A stretch of DNA of 41,434 bases from a virus. A model generated the notes under the pieces. The model had not been told where the DNA came from. It was given only the letters and a program-made list of their open reading frames with translations, and did no database searches. Of this stretch, positions 5,763 to 15,020 are shown piece by piece. Made by a program: the position numbers and the translations under genes. The stretch is taken from positions 1 to 41,434 of the IMG/VR virus record IMGVR_UViG_3300031957_001745. One strand, 5' to 3'. How positions within the stretch are numbered: position 1 is the first letter of the stretch; each line of letters starts with the position of its first letter.

Positions 5763-6213
5763 GCCTGTTTATAACTTTTAAAGCCGTCCGCGGTTTGATA
5801 TCTTGCATGTAATGTATCGCGGTGACGTTTTAAAAACGCTTACAATTGATTCTATGGCTTCACTTTTGTCGGTTTACCTTGCTTTTTACACATGGCGCGT
5901 CATTCATATTCATTTCAGATTGTTGCCGTTTATCCAATTTCGCACTATACCACGCCATTTTGAACGTCGCACAATCTATCTTTTGCGTCATTCAATCAAG
6001 ATATCCTTATTTATAGCCATATTTTTTGTCCCCATCGTGTCAAGTCTGACGTGTTTTGCGACATTCATGTGATATGATGAGGGGGTGGGGGTGTATGGGG
6101 CATGATTTCAATAATTTATTGAGTGATGATACAACGGCAACCCCCTTTCGTTTCCAAATATATTTTTTTAATACTCACAAATATTACTCAGACAAATTTA
6201 CAGATAAATCAAA
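5763..6213. other. Noncoding leader region of the virion operon
   Basis: No convincing gene. It contains the words GCGTCATTCA (5897, 5985), GCGACATTCA (6058) and GCGACGTTCA (minus strand, 5970-5961), which match the copy at 3372; two CGGCAAC motifs (minus at 5922, plus at 6135); and a G-rich stretch at 6079-6100 with three runs of four or more G. Iterated words flanking the divergent promoters suggest a second regulatory or replication locus. Confidence 0.45.
6070..6078 (+). promoter_or_regulatory. Extended -10 promoter for the virion genes
   Basis: TGATATGAT fits TGnTATAAT with one change. Transcription would start near the G-rich stretch at 6085 and give a 130-nt leader before the first virion gene. 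No clear -35. Confidence 0.4.
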
Positions 6214-6921
6214 ATGGCAGTAGTAGACCCAGAAACAAACAAAGTAGACCCATCAAAAACTAACGGAGGTAAGCGGGCTGGTTCTGGTGCCAAAAAAGGT
6301 TCAGGTGGTCGTCGTGTAGGTGCTGGTCGTCCAAAGGGGACAAAAAACGTAAAAACCATCCTCAAGGAAGAAGCAATGAAGGAGGAAGCGAAAAAAAATG
6401 CTCTAAAAAAAGAATTGTACGATATGCTTCCAGACGCACTAAAACGCTCAGATCGTGCTCTTCAAAAAGCTCTCGCTGAAATTAATGCTGAAGAAGTTGA
6501 GGAAACATTCAAAAAACGAATAGCATTACACTCAAATCAGCTTCTAACAGCCATGCTTACTGCTGCAATGGGGCAACAATTCTTATATAAAATCACCACA
6601 GCCATAGATTCCAAAGGAAAAGTCAAAAAAACTCATGTCCAAGTTCGTGATCCAGACGAAATTCGTGAATATTTAGACAATCCAATGAAAACTGAAGGTC
6701 AGGATTATTACTATATTTCCGAAACACAACCAGACATCACCGCCATCAACTCTTTGTTGGACAGAATGATGGGTCGACCGACAACAAAAGTCGTAGGTCC
6801 AAAGAATTCTGACGGTAGTGAAGGACCAATTAAGGTTTTGTCTGTAAATTACAGCCTTCCAGCCCCAGAACCAGCAGAAGCTGTAGTCGAACAAGTAGTT
6901 CACGAAGCAATCGAAGAATAA
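6214..6921 (+). CDS. Small terminase subunit (probable)
   Basis: 235 residues directly before the large terminase, with 1 nt between them. Residues 18-45 are a Gly-Lys-Arg-rich stretch with GAGRPKGTKN, typical of the DNA-binding end of many small terminases and other phage DNA-binding proteins. Residues 50-130 are helical. The C-terminal part (DITAINSLLDRMMGRP) resembles the end of such subunits. It would recognise phage DNA and hand it to the large subunit. Call rests mostly on position. No Shine-Dalgarno sequence precedes the ATG. Confidence 0.65.
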   Translation: MAVVDPETNKVDPSKTNGGKRAGSGAKKGSGGRRVGAGRPKGTKNVKTILKEEAMKEEAKKNALKKELYDMLPDALKRSDRALQKALAEINAEEVEETFKKRIALHSNQLLTAMLTAAMGQQFLYKITTAIDSKGKVKKTHVQVRDPDEIREYLDNPMKTEGQDYYYISETQPDITAINSLLDRMMGRPTTKVVGPKNSDGSEGPIKVLSVNYSLPAPEPAEAVVEQVVHEAIEE

Positions 6922-6922
6922 T

Positions 6923-8212
6923 ATGCAAGTACAAGTCCCACACAAATTTATTCCACGTGATTATCAGCTCCCACTCTTCCAAGCAATGGATGGGGGTATT
7001 AAACGAGCCATTCTCGTGTGGCACCGACGTGCCGGCAAGGATAAAGCTTGTTGGAATTACATGATTAAGCGCGCTTTCGAAAAAGTAGGTACTTATTTTT
7101 ATTTTTTGCCGGAATATTCTCAGGCTAAAAAGGTTATTTGGGACAATATCGACAACGACGGCTTCCGTATGCTCGATCATATTCCAGAAGAACTTGTTGC
7201 CGGGACCAATTCCCAAGAACTAAAAATCACCCTCGTAAACGGCAGCATCATACAGCTCATAGGTGCAGACAATTTCCATAAATCAGGTGTAGGAACCAAC
7301 CCAGTCGGAGTTGTTTTGTCGGAATACTCTATCAACAATCCAGAAGTATGGAACTTCATCCGTCCGATTCTCAAGATCAACGGAGGTTGGGCTATTTTCA
7401 ACTTCACTCCACGTGGACAGAACCACGCATACCAATTGCTGGAAATGGCGAAAAATAATCCAGATTGGTTCTGTCAGACTCTTACTGTTGCCGACACCAA
7501 CATCCTTACAGAAGGCGAAATCGAAGAAGAGCGATTGGAAGGAATGAGTCAGGCGATGATCGACCAAGAGTATTACACTAAGTTTATTGAATCGGCAACA
7601 AGCTTCTTCAAAAATATCAATGATGTTTGTACTCTCGAAGAATCTCCACACAATCCACTACACATGTTCCAAATGGGAGTCGACCTCGCAAAATATCAGG
7701 ACTACACAGCCATTTCAGTGATTGATTTGAACACTCTCGAGCAAGTGTATCTTGAGCGATTCAACCAATTGGACTGGAACTTACAGAAGGCAAAGATTGA
7801 AGCTGTATATCACAAATTCAATCGTCCTGTTGGTTATATAGATGCGACTGGCGTGGGTGATCCTATCGTTGAAGATTTGAATAGTCGGGGGATTATGCTT
7901 ACTCCTTACAAATTTAACGAAGCCAACCGGAAGGATTTGTTGACCAACCTTAGTATTCGGATGGAGCAAGGGAAAGTTCGCTTATTGAATGATGAGATTC
8001 TGAAAGATGAGTTGGGATATTTCCAATATGAGATGTCAGATCGTGGTAAACTTAGAATAAAGGTTCCGGACAACCTTCACGATGATACCGTTTTTGGAAC
8101 GGCTCTATCTTGTGTAGATTTGCCGGACAAACCACTGCGGGTAAATAGACAAACTAGAGGGTTCCAACAAACCACAGGTATTACACCTATGTACGGTGGA
8201 CTTGAGTTTTAA
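6923..8212 (+). CDS. terL: Large terminase subunit (packaging ATPase-nuclease)
   Basis: 429 residues, near the usual size. The ATPase half has VWHRRAGKDK as its Walker A variant (residues about 31-40, the RRAGKD form) and VVLSEY as Walker B with Glu (about 129-134). The nuclease half has the three acidic clusters expected of an RNase H-like fold: GVDLAKYQDYTA (about 252-263), GYIDATGVGD (about 303-312) and HDDTVFG near the C terminus. It drives DNA into the prohead and cuts it. It contains three CGGCAAC motifs in both orientations. Confidence 0.93.
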   Translation: MQVQVPHKFIPRDYQLPLFQAMDGGIKRAILVWHRRAGKDKACWNYMIKRAFEKVGTYFYFLPEYSQAKKVIWDNIDNDGFRMLDHIPEELVAGTNSQELKITLVNGSIIQLIGADNFHKSGVGTNPVGVVLSEYSINNPEVWNFIRPILKINGGWAIFNFTPRGQNHAYQLLEMAKNNPDWFCQTLTVADTNILTEGEIEEERLEGMSQAMIDQEYYTKFIESATSFFKNINDVCTLEESPHNPLHMFQMGVDLAKYQDYTAISVIDLNTLEQVYLERFNQLDWNLQKAKIEAVYHKFNRPVGYIDATGVGDPIVEDLNSRGIMLTPYKFNEANRKDLLTNLSIRMEQGKVRLLNDEILKDELGYFQYEMSDRGKLRIKVPDNLHDDTVFGTALSCVDLPDKPLRVNRQTRGFQQTTGITPMYGGLEF

Positions 8213-8214
8213 CG

Positions 8215-8223
8215 TGTTATAAT
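8215..8223 (+). promoter_or_regulatory. Extended -10, leaderless portal transcript
   Basis: TGTTATAAT lies 3 nt after the terminase stop and ends 6 nt before the portal ATG at 8230. That would place the transcription start at or next to the A of the AUG. No -35 and no Shine-Dalgarno sequence. Confidence 0.65.
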
Positions 8224-8229
8224 TTCTAT

Positions 8230-9930
8230 ATGATTTCAGACGAATTACTATTGCAGCAACATCGTCGAGAAAAAGAAGATTCTGTTCGTTTTAAAGAGCG
8301 AAGAACGGAACAATGGAATGAGAATTATCTTTTATATCGAGACAAGGTTTTTACTAATAGATTGACACAACGGCAACCGGTTAACATTCCGGTTATTCGT
8401 GAAACCATTCAGACATGGATTTCGAAAATTGACGAACAACCTCAACTTAATTTTGAAGCTCGTGGTCGTCTACAAAAAGACAAGCGTGGAGAATTGCTTG
8501 TTAACGAGATGTGGAATTTTACATACGATTCAGAGAATCTTCAGCTGTTGGATAATCTTGACAAGAAGATTGTTGGGCTACAAGGACGCTCATTTAAGTA
8601 TTGGCACTTCACTGAAGGACAAGTGCGATGTAATGTTATCGACCCATATGATATTGATATTGACCCACGAGTGAATCCTCTTAACATCAACACTGCTGCA
8701 TACTTGAATCACAAAAATATTTTTGTACCACTCAGAAAGATTCTCGCTAATCCAACCTACCGAGCAGAAGGTAAACAAATGCTTAAACAGTATCTTGACT
8801 CACGTGAAGGTATTCTTCGTGCTGCTGACAATGAGCAAGAGTACCAAATGCGACAAGCGCGATTGAACGATCTAGGAGCAAACAACTATGACGAATACCG
8901 AGCGTCAGATGTGATGGTTGAAATTAATCGTTCATACAAAAACATGTGGGTTGAGGAAGAGAAGAAATTTGTACGACACATTGTTGTTACTGCCCAAGAC
9001 CAAGCTATCCTATATGTTGGTCCTACTAAGAAGGCTCTTGGTATCGACTTCCTTCCATTTTCTACTTGGGGTAGTGATCCAGATTTGAATGACATTTGGT
9101 CTGATGGTGTTGCCGACTCAGTTCGCACTATCAACAAAGTCATCAACATGTACTTCTCTCAGGATCTTGAGAACCGAACATATCGAAACTTCGGAATGTA
9201 TTTCTTCAATACTTTGAATGGTAACTTCCAACCACAAGCGTTCGAAGCGAAGCCATTTGGAATGTATGGCGTTCCCGGCAACCCAGATGAAATTGTGAAG
9301 CAACTTCGAATTGAACCACTTGAAGATACTACTAACGCGATGGAGTATTTGAAGAATATGGTGCAGTCATCTGTAGCCCAGACTCCAACCGAACGAGGTG
9401 AACAAATGAAGTCACGAACTACTCTCGGTGAAGTACAACTCAACTTGCAAGCATCACAGTCTCGAAACGAGGTTGTAGCGAAGCAGTATCAAACAGCATG
9501 GAAAGAATCTGGTCGTATCTGGTACGAGCTTATGAAGAACAACGCTGTTGGCTCAATGAAGCTCTACAAGAAAGGTAAGAATGGACAGACATTCACACGA
9601 AGCGTTACCCCAAACGAATGGAAAGTTCCTGATGGTTATGAATGTAAAGTTATTCTCAAGTCAGAGAAAGAACAGCATGACGATATGGAATTCCAGAAGC
9701 TTCAATTCGTGAAGCAGTCATTCCAACAGAACCCTGTTGCCCAGAAGATTGCACGTCGTAAGGAACTCGAGATTCTCGGATGGACACCAGATGAGATTGA
9801 CGAGGTTATGCAAATTGAGGAGCAACCTAATCCTGTCGGTAATCCACAGTTAGAGGATGGCGAACAGCCTACTACACCGCAAAATGATGTACCATTAGGT
9901 GAAGAGGTGTTAAGTCCTCAAACTGTATGA
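8230..9930 (+). CDS. Portal protein
   Basis: 566 residues, a typical portal size, directly after the terminase. The N terminus is charged and helical; residues 55-130 hold the QPVNIPVIRETIQTWISKID and NEMWNFTYDS segments seen in podoviral portals; a long helical C-terminal region (LQASQSRNEVVAKQYQTAWK) precedes a Pro-Gly-Glu tail. It forms the ring through which DNA enters and to which the tail attaches. Its stop overlaps the next ATG as ATGA. Confidence 0.88.
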   Translation: MISDELLLQQHRREKEDSVRFKERRTEQWNENYLLYRDKVFTNRLTQRQPVNIPVIRETIQTWISKIDEQPQLNFEARGRLQKDKRGELLVNEMWNFTYDSENLQLLDNLDKKIVGLQGRSFKYWHFTEGQVRCNVIDPYDIDIDPRVNPLNINTAAYLNHKNIFVPLRKILANPTYRAEGKQMLKQYLDSREGILRAADNEQEYQMRQARLNDLGANNYDEYRASDVMVEINRSYKNMWVEEEKKFVRHIVVTAQDQAILYVGPTKKALGIDFLPFSTWGSDPDLNDIWSDGVADSVRTINKVINMYFSQDLENRTYRNFGMYFFNTLNGNFQPQAFEAKPFGMYGVPGNPDEIVKQLRIEPLEDTTNAMEYLKNMVQSSVAQTPTERGEQMKSRTTLGEVQLNLQASQSRNEVVAKQYQTAWKESGRIWYELMKNNAVGSMKLYKKGKNGQTFTRSVTPNEWKVPDGYECKVILKSEKEQHDDMEFQKLQFVKQSFQQNPVAQKIARRKELEILGWTPDEIDEVMQIEEQPNPVGNPQLEDGEQPTTPQNDVPLGEEVLSPQTV

Positions 9931-10241
9931 GCGAAATCCTAAACCAAATGTTAGGCAAGCTTGGGATTACTTATAAGGATCTCAACCAAGAAGAACGCGA
10001 CACGTTTAATGCGTGGCGTGATGCTTTGTCGGGCAGGAAGTTGACTGACGATGATGTTAAAAATTTCTTAGATGTAGAATACAATGATTCTGTTAAGAAG
10101 TTGGCAACATCAGAGAATTCAAAAGAACTAGACATGTTCTTGAAGATGAAAGTCGATTTTATTATTAAAGTAAAAGAATTTCTTGCGTCACCTGAAACTG
10201 AAAAGATGATGGTTGAACAGCAAATAAGTTCACAAAAATAA
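9927..10241 (+). CDS. Small virion-operon protein (104 aa), unknown
   Basis: MSEILNQMLGKLGITYKDLN leads into EERDTFNAWRDALSGRKLTD. It is all helical and charged. Start overlaps the portal stop (ATGA). A small gene in this place after the portal may be a head-assembly factor, but no motif says so. Confidence 0.75.
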   Translation: MSEILNQMLGKLGITYKDLNQEERDTFNAWRDALSGRKLTDDDVKNFLDVEYNDSVKKLATSENSKELDMFLKMKVDFIIKVKEFLASPETEKMMVEQQISSQK

Positions 10242-10243
10242 CT

Positions 10244-10567
10244 ATGTCACAATTCGAACTACCAGCGCGTCCTTGGAAGGATGCAGACATCAAATACATG
10301 ATGGCAAACGAAGCATTACTAGACAATGAAACTCGAGCAGAACTTGGACTAAAACCAAGCGCAATGGCTCCAGAAGCGGAATCTACTCCCAGTGAAGGGG
10401 AAGGAGAAAACAAGACTCCAGAGAATCCCCAAACTCCCAAGACTCCAGAAGTTAGTGGACAGGGTTCTACAGGTGACGCACCTCAAGTAAATACACCATC
10501 AACTGGTGATGCGAACATTCCACAAAACACTACAGGTAATGCACCTGTGAACAATCAGAACGCGTAA
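10244..10567 (+). CDS. Small protein with Pro/Thr-rich tail (107 aa)
   Basis: Residues 1-40 (MSQFELPARPWKDADIKYMM onward) look folded. From residue 45 it becomes a low-complexity Pro-Glu-Thr-Gly chain with repeated NTPSTGDA/TTGNAP-like units, probably disordered. It starts 2 nt after the previous stop. Function unknown; could be part of the head or scaffold system. Confidence 0.7.
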   Translation: MSQFELPARPWKDADIKYMMANEALLDNETRAELGLKPSAMAPEAESTPSEGEGENKTPENPQTPKTPEVSGQGSTGDAPQVNTPSTGDANIPQNTTGNAPVNNQNA

Positions 10568-10581
10568 TTAGGCGCACAATC

Positions 10582-10590
10582 TGTTATAAT
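10582..10590 (+). promoter_or_regulatory. Extended -10 promoter before the scaffold gene
   Basis: TGTTATAAT, about 40 nt upstream of the scaffold ATG. The predicted leader of about 34 nt contains one CGGCAAC motif (10618-10624) and no Shine-Dalgarno sequence. Confidence 0.6.
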
Positions 10591-10630
10591 TTAATTAGCC
10601 AAACCCGTTAGACCGGACGGCAACAATACT

Positions 10631-11425
10631 ATGTCAGAACAAATTACACCAAACCCCGAAGCACCGGAGGTAACACCTGAGGAAGTAGTAACTCCCAGCG
10701 AAATACCAACCGAGACTCCCGGGACGGAGCAGACGGAAACTGTACAAACCGAATTGGATGCTAATGGGCAACCAATTGACTACCGAGCTAAGTTTATTGA
10801 ATCTTCAAAAGGAGCACACGCTTTGCTAGAAGAGAACAAGAAACTCAAGTCTCAGCTAGTGGAAAAGGATCCACAGCAGGTAACACCTCAGGATTTACCA
10901 AATCGTTCACCTGAGACAGTTCCTAATCTTTACCCGGGTTTTGAAGAACTTGACCCAGCTGCACAGAAAGATTTAATTGCATATACGCAAGTTGTAGAGA
11001 ACCGAGTGACTAGCAATATTCACAACGACCCTGCGATTAGTTTTGCAAAAGATTCATACAACGAGAATCGTTGGGAATCAGCTTTCGCTGCTGCTACTGT
11101 AGAGTTCCCAGAACTATCGGAAGCTAAGGCAGAGTTCAAAGCGAAATACTTTGACCCTAAGAATGTCCCTGAGAATATCAATGACATCCTTGTGGGTATG
11201 GCAAAGATGCACCTCTTCGATAAAGCACGAGAAATCGGCGCGGAAGAAGGGAAGAAACTTGCCGAAAGAGTTCAACTTGAACCTCCTACTGGCGGAGATA
11301 AAACTCCGACAGCCCACCGGTCATTAGCTGATTGGCAACGAATGGCGCAGGAGAATCCTGCTGAGTTCGCTAAACACAGTCAGCAATACAACGAAGACGT
11401 TGCATCAGGTAAGCTTAAAGAATAG
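10631..11425 (+). CDS. Scaffolding protein (probable)
   Basis: 264 residues directly before the major capsid gene, the usual scaffold position. It begins with a Pro-Thr-Glu-rich disordered region (residues 1-50), followed by charged helices (FIESSKGAHALLEENKKLKS), a middle helical part, and a C-terminal Trp-Gln-Arg-Met helix (SLADWQRMAQENPAEF). Strongly acidic, rich in Glu, Gln and Lys, as in many scaffolds. It would shape the prohead and leave before or during packaging. Confidence 0.72.
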   Translation: MSEQITPNPEAPEVTPEEVVTPSEIPTETPGTEQTETVQTELDANGQPIDYRAKFIESSKGAHALLEENKKLKSQLVEKDPQQVTPQDLPNRSPETVPNLYPGFEELDPAAQKDLIAYTQVVENRVTSNIHNDPAISFAKDSYNENRWESAFAAATVEFPELSEAKAEFKAKYFDPKNVPENINDILVGMAKMHLFDKAREIGAEEGKKLAERVQLEPPTGGDKTPTAHRSLADWQRMAQENPAEFAKHSQQYNEDVASGKLKE

Positions 11426-11465
11426 ATTGTCACAAGGTGAATGGTCTTAACACCATTTAATCACT

Positions 11466-12557
11466 ATGGCAAATAATTTAGCTTCATTCACTCCGATTAA
11501 GTTTTCGCTCAAGCTTGTTGAAGTTCTCTATAACGAGACCATCTACACAATGATCGCGAACACTAAGTACGAGGGTGATATCAAGAACGCGGGAGACCGA
11601 GTTCGTGTACGAACTGCCGGAAAGATCAACCTTTCTGCGTACACCAAGCAGCAAACGCTTGTAGCACAGGACCTCAACCCAACAGATGAGGACCTAATCA
11701 TCGACCAACAATACTACTTCAAGTTTGTAGTTGATGACATTGACAAGATCCAGAACGATATTGACGCTATCAACGAATACGCATCAAACGCGAAGGGTGA
11801 CATGTCAGAACTGTTGGACTCAGACCTTCTTTCATACGCTCGTACTCAGGTACATGGCGACAATGCAGTAGGTACTGATTACTCAACTGGTACAGCTGCT
11901 GTTGCAGACACCACTGGTGTTGTAACAGGTACAGGTACTACTTTCACCGCAGCTATGGTTGGAGGTTTCTTCACCCGCGATGGAGGTGCTACTTACTACC
12001 GAGTGTCAGCATACACATCAGCAACTTCTATCACAGTCGTTGACCTTGATGGTGTAGCGTACACAGGTGGTGCTATTGCAGACGGTGCATACACCATTAA
12101 AGCTGCTACAGCGATTGCACTTACAAAGAGCAACGTATACCAATACATGGTTCAGCTTGGGACAGTAATGTCACAACAGCTAACTCCACGTGCTGGTCGT
12201 TACCTTGTAGCGAACGCGCAGCTTGAAGGCATCATGCGTCAAGCCCCAGAATTTATTCCAGCTGTTGAGTCAGCTTACTCAGATGTGATCAAGAAAGGTC
12301 TAATCGGTAAGCTTGCTAACTTCGACATCATCTTCTCAGAACTTGTTGACGGAGATAACAGCACAGGATTCTGGTTCCTTGCTGGAACAAAAGAATTCCT
12401 CGCATTTGCATCGCAAGTGATGAAGATTTCTGTAGTTCCTTCAGAGACAGATCCAAATACATTCGTAACTACATGTAAGGGACTCCTTGTATGGGGACGA
12501 AAGGTATTTGAAGGCAACCGTGGACGCGGAGCCGTATTGCGAGCAACTATCGCCTAA
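11466..12557 (+). CDS. Major capsid protein (HK97-type fold, inferred)
   Basis: 363 residues between scaffold and adaptor. The N-terminal ANNLASFTPIKFSLKLVEVL and the GDRVRVRTAGKINLSAYTKQ strand region resemble P22-like and podoviral coat proteins. Residues about 130-215 look like an inserted beta domain (GTGTTFTAAMVGGFFTRDGG, then YYRVSAYTSATSITVVDLDG), which may be a surface domain on the capsid. The end returns to a typical core (FWFLAGTKEFLAFASQVMKI). This should be the most abundant protein in the particle. Confidence 0.88.
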   Translation: MANNLASFTPIKFSLKLVEVLYNETIYTMIANTKYEGDIKNAGDRVRVRTAGKINLSAYTKQQTLVAQDLNPTDEDLIIDQQYYFKFVVDDIDKIQNDIDAINEYASNAKGDMSELLDSDLLSYARTQVHGDNAVGTDYSTGTAAVADTTGVVTGTGTTFTAAMVGGFFTRDGGATYYRVSAYTSATSITVVDLDGVAYTGGAIADGAYTIKAATAIALTKSNVYQYMVQLGTVMSQQLTPRAGRYLVANAQLEGIMRQAPEFIPAVESAYSDVIKKGLIGKLANFDIIFSELVDGDNSTGFWFLAGTKEFLAFASQVMKISVVPSETDPNTFVTTCKGLLVWGRKVFEGNRGRGAVLRATIA

Positions 12558-12563
12558 CCTTTG

Positions 12564-12587
12564 GCTCACTCACTTCGGTGGGTGGGC
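12564..12587 (+). terminator. Hairpin with UUCG tetraloop after the capsid gene
   Basis: GCTCACTCAC and GTGGGTGGGC pair over 10 positions (three G-T) around the very stable C(TTCG)G loop. Only a short T-rich stretch follows, so it may slow or partly stop transcription, or protect the capsid mRNA end. It lies 7 nt past the capsid stop. Confidence 0.6.
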
Positions 12588-12595
12588 TTCTAGGT

Positions 12596-12601
12596 TATAA
12601 T
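12596..12601 (+). promoter_or_regulatory. -10 box of a leaderless adaptor transcript
   Basis: TATAAT ends 6 nt before the ATG at 12608. The two bases upstream are GG, not TG. It restarts transcription right after the capsid hairpin. Confidence 0.55.
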
Positions 12602-12607
12602 ATACAT

Positions 12608-13204
12608 ATGACAACTAACGAAATTACACAATCAGCTCGACGCAAAGTGCTTGAAACAACAGATGAAATTGTCAGTAATGACGTTATTCTTCTGTATGCA
12701 AATCAAGCATATATTGAGGTATATAAAAGAGTTTTCACCAGTAATGAGGTGAAGACAGTAGATGTATCATGTACTAATGGTGTATGTACACTACCAACTC
12801 GCTACGGTCGTATGTACGCGAAGGCTGTCGACCAAGACGGCAACGAGTTTGAAGAAGTTTCAATTGCAGACTTCCATCAAAACGAACAACACTATGTGTA
12901 CACCATCGACAATGGTCAGCTACTTATCAGTAGTGATGATGTCACTACACTGACTACTCGTTACTTCGAGCAGCCGGAAACACTCACAACAACAGTGAAT
13001 CCAAGTATCGACGATTACTTCCACGAAGTGATTGTGTACGGAACTATCTGGAGGATCCATGAAGATCTTCAAGATGAAGAACTGGCAACTTACTACCAAA
13101 CTAAGTTTGAAGAAGAGCTAACACGACGTATTGCTGCTCAATCTTCATACGAGGAAACTAATCAACGTGGTGGTGAGATGTTTGGTTATCAGCGATTGAT
13201 ATAA
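12608..13204 (+). CDS. Head-tail adaptor/connector (probable)
   Basis: I use the ATG at 12608 (MTTNEITQSARRKVLETTDE); an upstream ATG at 12578 lies inside the hairpin and promoter. 198 residues. The pattern of an N-terminal helix pair (IVSNDVILLYANQAYIEVYK), a beta middle (YGRMYAKAVD) and an acidic helical end is usual for adaptors that follow the capsid gene in podoviruses. It would join the portal to the tail. Family assignment is by position and general shape only. Confidence 0.65.
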   Translation: MTTNEITQSARRKVLETTDEIVSNDVILLYANQAYIEVYKRVFTSNEVKTVDVSCTNGVCTLPTRYGRMYAKAVDQDGNEFEEVSIADFHQNEQHYVYTIDNGQLLISSDDVTTLTTRYFEQPETLTTTVNPSIDDYFHEVIVYGTIWRIHEDLQDEELATYYQTKFEEELTRRIAAQSSYEETNQRGGEMFGYQRLI

Positions 13205-13205
13205 T

Positions 13206-14993
13206 ATGCCTGTTAAAAAAGATACATTTATAGACATCTTTGACGATTTATCGAAAGTAATAGATGTGGATGATAGCCGTGGGCGTTCAGTCCCACAGAA
13301 CATGAACTTCATTGAAGAAGGTTTTTTGTCGAAGGACACTGGCTGTAATTATCTTGGCGGAACAGATGCAACTACTGAGTCTCACTCTATTTTTCATTAC
13401 AAAAAGAAGGACGGAACGGAGTATAAAATTCGTGCTTTTGGATATATTCTTCAACAAGAGATTGCTGGTATATGGACAGAGATTCAGCGCAGTTCACAAA
13501 CAGTAACTGTAACAGCAGCAGATCCAGCTGTTGCAACGGCAACATCTCACGGCTTTGCAGTTGATGATTTAGTGTATTTCACAACCACTGATACCTTGCC
13601 GGCTGGAATGTCACTCGACACTCCTTACTATGTTCTCTCCACAGGACTCACCGCTAATGATTTCCAATTCTCTCTCACAAAGGGAGGTACCGCTGTCGCT
13701 ACTACAGACACCGGAACTGGTACTCATAGCGTCCATCAAGGATGGCAGATTGGTGAACGATTCGGATTCAAAGTGTACGACAATGACCTATATGGTTGTA
13801 ACGCTGAAGACAACTACTTCAAGTGGGATGGTACTACTTTCACTGAATATGCTTCAGCTCCGAAAGGAAATGTCCTTGAAATCTTCGAAGACCGTATGTT
13901 CGTTGCCGGCGTAAAAGCCGAGCCACTTACTGTGTATTACAGTAATGTCGGTGACGCTACTACATTCACCGGTACTGATATTCTTAAACCACTCGGAACA
14001 GATAGCGTGAAGGCTCTTGAAAACTATTTCGGTACTCTACTCATTTTCAAAGCAGATTCTATCTGGAAGCTTACTTTTGTATACGACCAAGTTGCTACTA
14101 TATTTGTACCCAAGCTTGAAATTCAGTCAGGAAACTATGGTGCTGCATCACGTAAGTGTGTTGCTTGGGTAGAAAACGACCTATGGTTTTTCACTGGTCG
14201 CGAAGTGCGTTCCATTGGTTATCAAGATCAACAAATTGGTATTCTTGGTATCAATACTTCTGTTATTTCAGAGCCTATTAAAGAAACACTTGAGAATGTG
14301 AGTGTTGAAGACTACGACACATGTGTTGTTTTCTATCACGACAGACGATTCTACTTGTCGGTACCACTGTCTACTGACTATAACGACACGACATTTGTAT
14401 GTCACACACTTCATTCAAACAACTGGACCAAGTATGTAGACCGCATTAAGGCTACAAATCAGGACTATATGGAGATTGACGGTAACATTTTCACTGCAAA
14501 ATCAGCAGCACCATATGGAGTTGTTCAATGGAGCGAAAATCTACTTAATGATAACAGTGCAGCCATTCCATGTGAGGTGTTCTTTGACCGTTTTGAGGAC
14601 AAAGACTTCAACAAATTCATCCTATATCGCTACCTTGACCTTATGTTCAAGGACTTAAATGCGCGTGTAACGGTAACAATCACTGAAGATGCAAATGACA
14701 ACCGATCTTCAAAGACAAAGACGTTTGTAATTGGTTCCACCACTGTCTCTGATGACCTCACACTAGGTGAAACACCTGTCGGTGATGCTCAATTCGGTGA
14801 TAGTTATGGATATACTGTTGAATTTAGCCCATTCCAGAAGCGAAGGCTGTCAATTCTAGCGAAGAGTCAGTCTGTAGTTATCGGTCTTTCGAACAATAAT
14901 ACCGGTGAAACTTTCACTCTTGCACAGTTCGCATTATCAGGTGACAAACGTCCACGAAAGATGTTTAAACCAAGTAAAATCGTATCTGTTTAG
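13206..14993 (+). CDS. Tail hub / stabilisation-type protein
   Basis: 595 residues. The start MPVKKDTFIDIFDDLSKVID and the run GWQIGERFGFKVYDNDLYGC, IFEDRMFVAGVKAEPLTVYY, SIWKLTF form beta-propeller-like units found in podoviral tail hub proteins (P22 gp10-like). Residues about 95-180 are an inserted module (PAVATATSHGFAVDD, then PYYVLSTGLTANDFQF) which is also present in the next protein, so it was probably shuffled between tail genes. Located between adaptor and fibre genes. Confidence 0.7.
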   Translation: MPVKKDTFIDIFDDLSKVIDVDDSRGRSVPQNMNFIEEGFLSKDTGCNYLGGTDATTESHSIFHYKKKDGTEYKIRAFGYILQQEIAGIWTEIQRSSQTVTVTAADPAVATATSHGFAVDDLVYFTTTDTLPAGMSLDTPYYVLSTGLTANDFQFSLTKGGTAVATTDTGTGTHSVHQGWQIGERFGFKVYDNDLYGCNAEDNYFKWDGTTFTEYASAPKGNVLEIFEDRMFVAGVKAEPLTVYYSNVGDATTFTGTDILKPLGTDSVKALENYFGTLLIFKADSIWKLTFVYDQVATIFVPKLEIQSGNYGAASRKCVAWVENDLWFFTGREVRSIGYQDQQIGILGINTSVISEPIKETLENVSVEDYDTCVVFYHDRRFYLSVPLSTDYNDTTFVCHTLHSNNWTKYVDRIKATNQDYMEIDGNIFTAKSAAPYGVVQWSENLLNDNSAAIPCEVFFDRFEDKDFNKFILYRYLDLMFKDLNARVTVTITEDANDNRSSKTKTFVIGSTTVSDDLTLGETPVGDAQFGDSYGYTVEFSPFQKRRLSILAKSQSVVIGLSNNNTGETFTLAQFALSGDKRPRKMFKPSKIVSV

Positions 14994-15002
14994 TGTTATA
15001 AT
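14994..15002 (+). promoter_or_regulatory. Extended -10 promoter
   Basis: TGTTATAAT begins right after the TAG of the tail-hub gene. It gives a short leader of about 12 nt before the ATG at 15021. Confidence 0.6.
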
Positions 15003-15020
15003 TAATTTAATAAAATCAAT

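Noticed and set aside
5803-6072. An 89-residue plus-strand frame upstream of the small terminase
   Set aside because: It lies in the control region with repeated words and a promoter, has no protein-like pattern beyond a hydrophobic end, and no coupling with a neighbour.
6079-6100. G-quadruplex before the virion genes
   Set aside because: Only three runs of four or more G are present, so a standard four-run quadruplex cannot form there within one strand; noted only as a G-rich leader.
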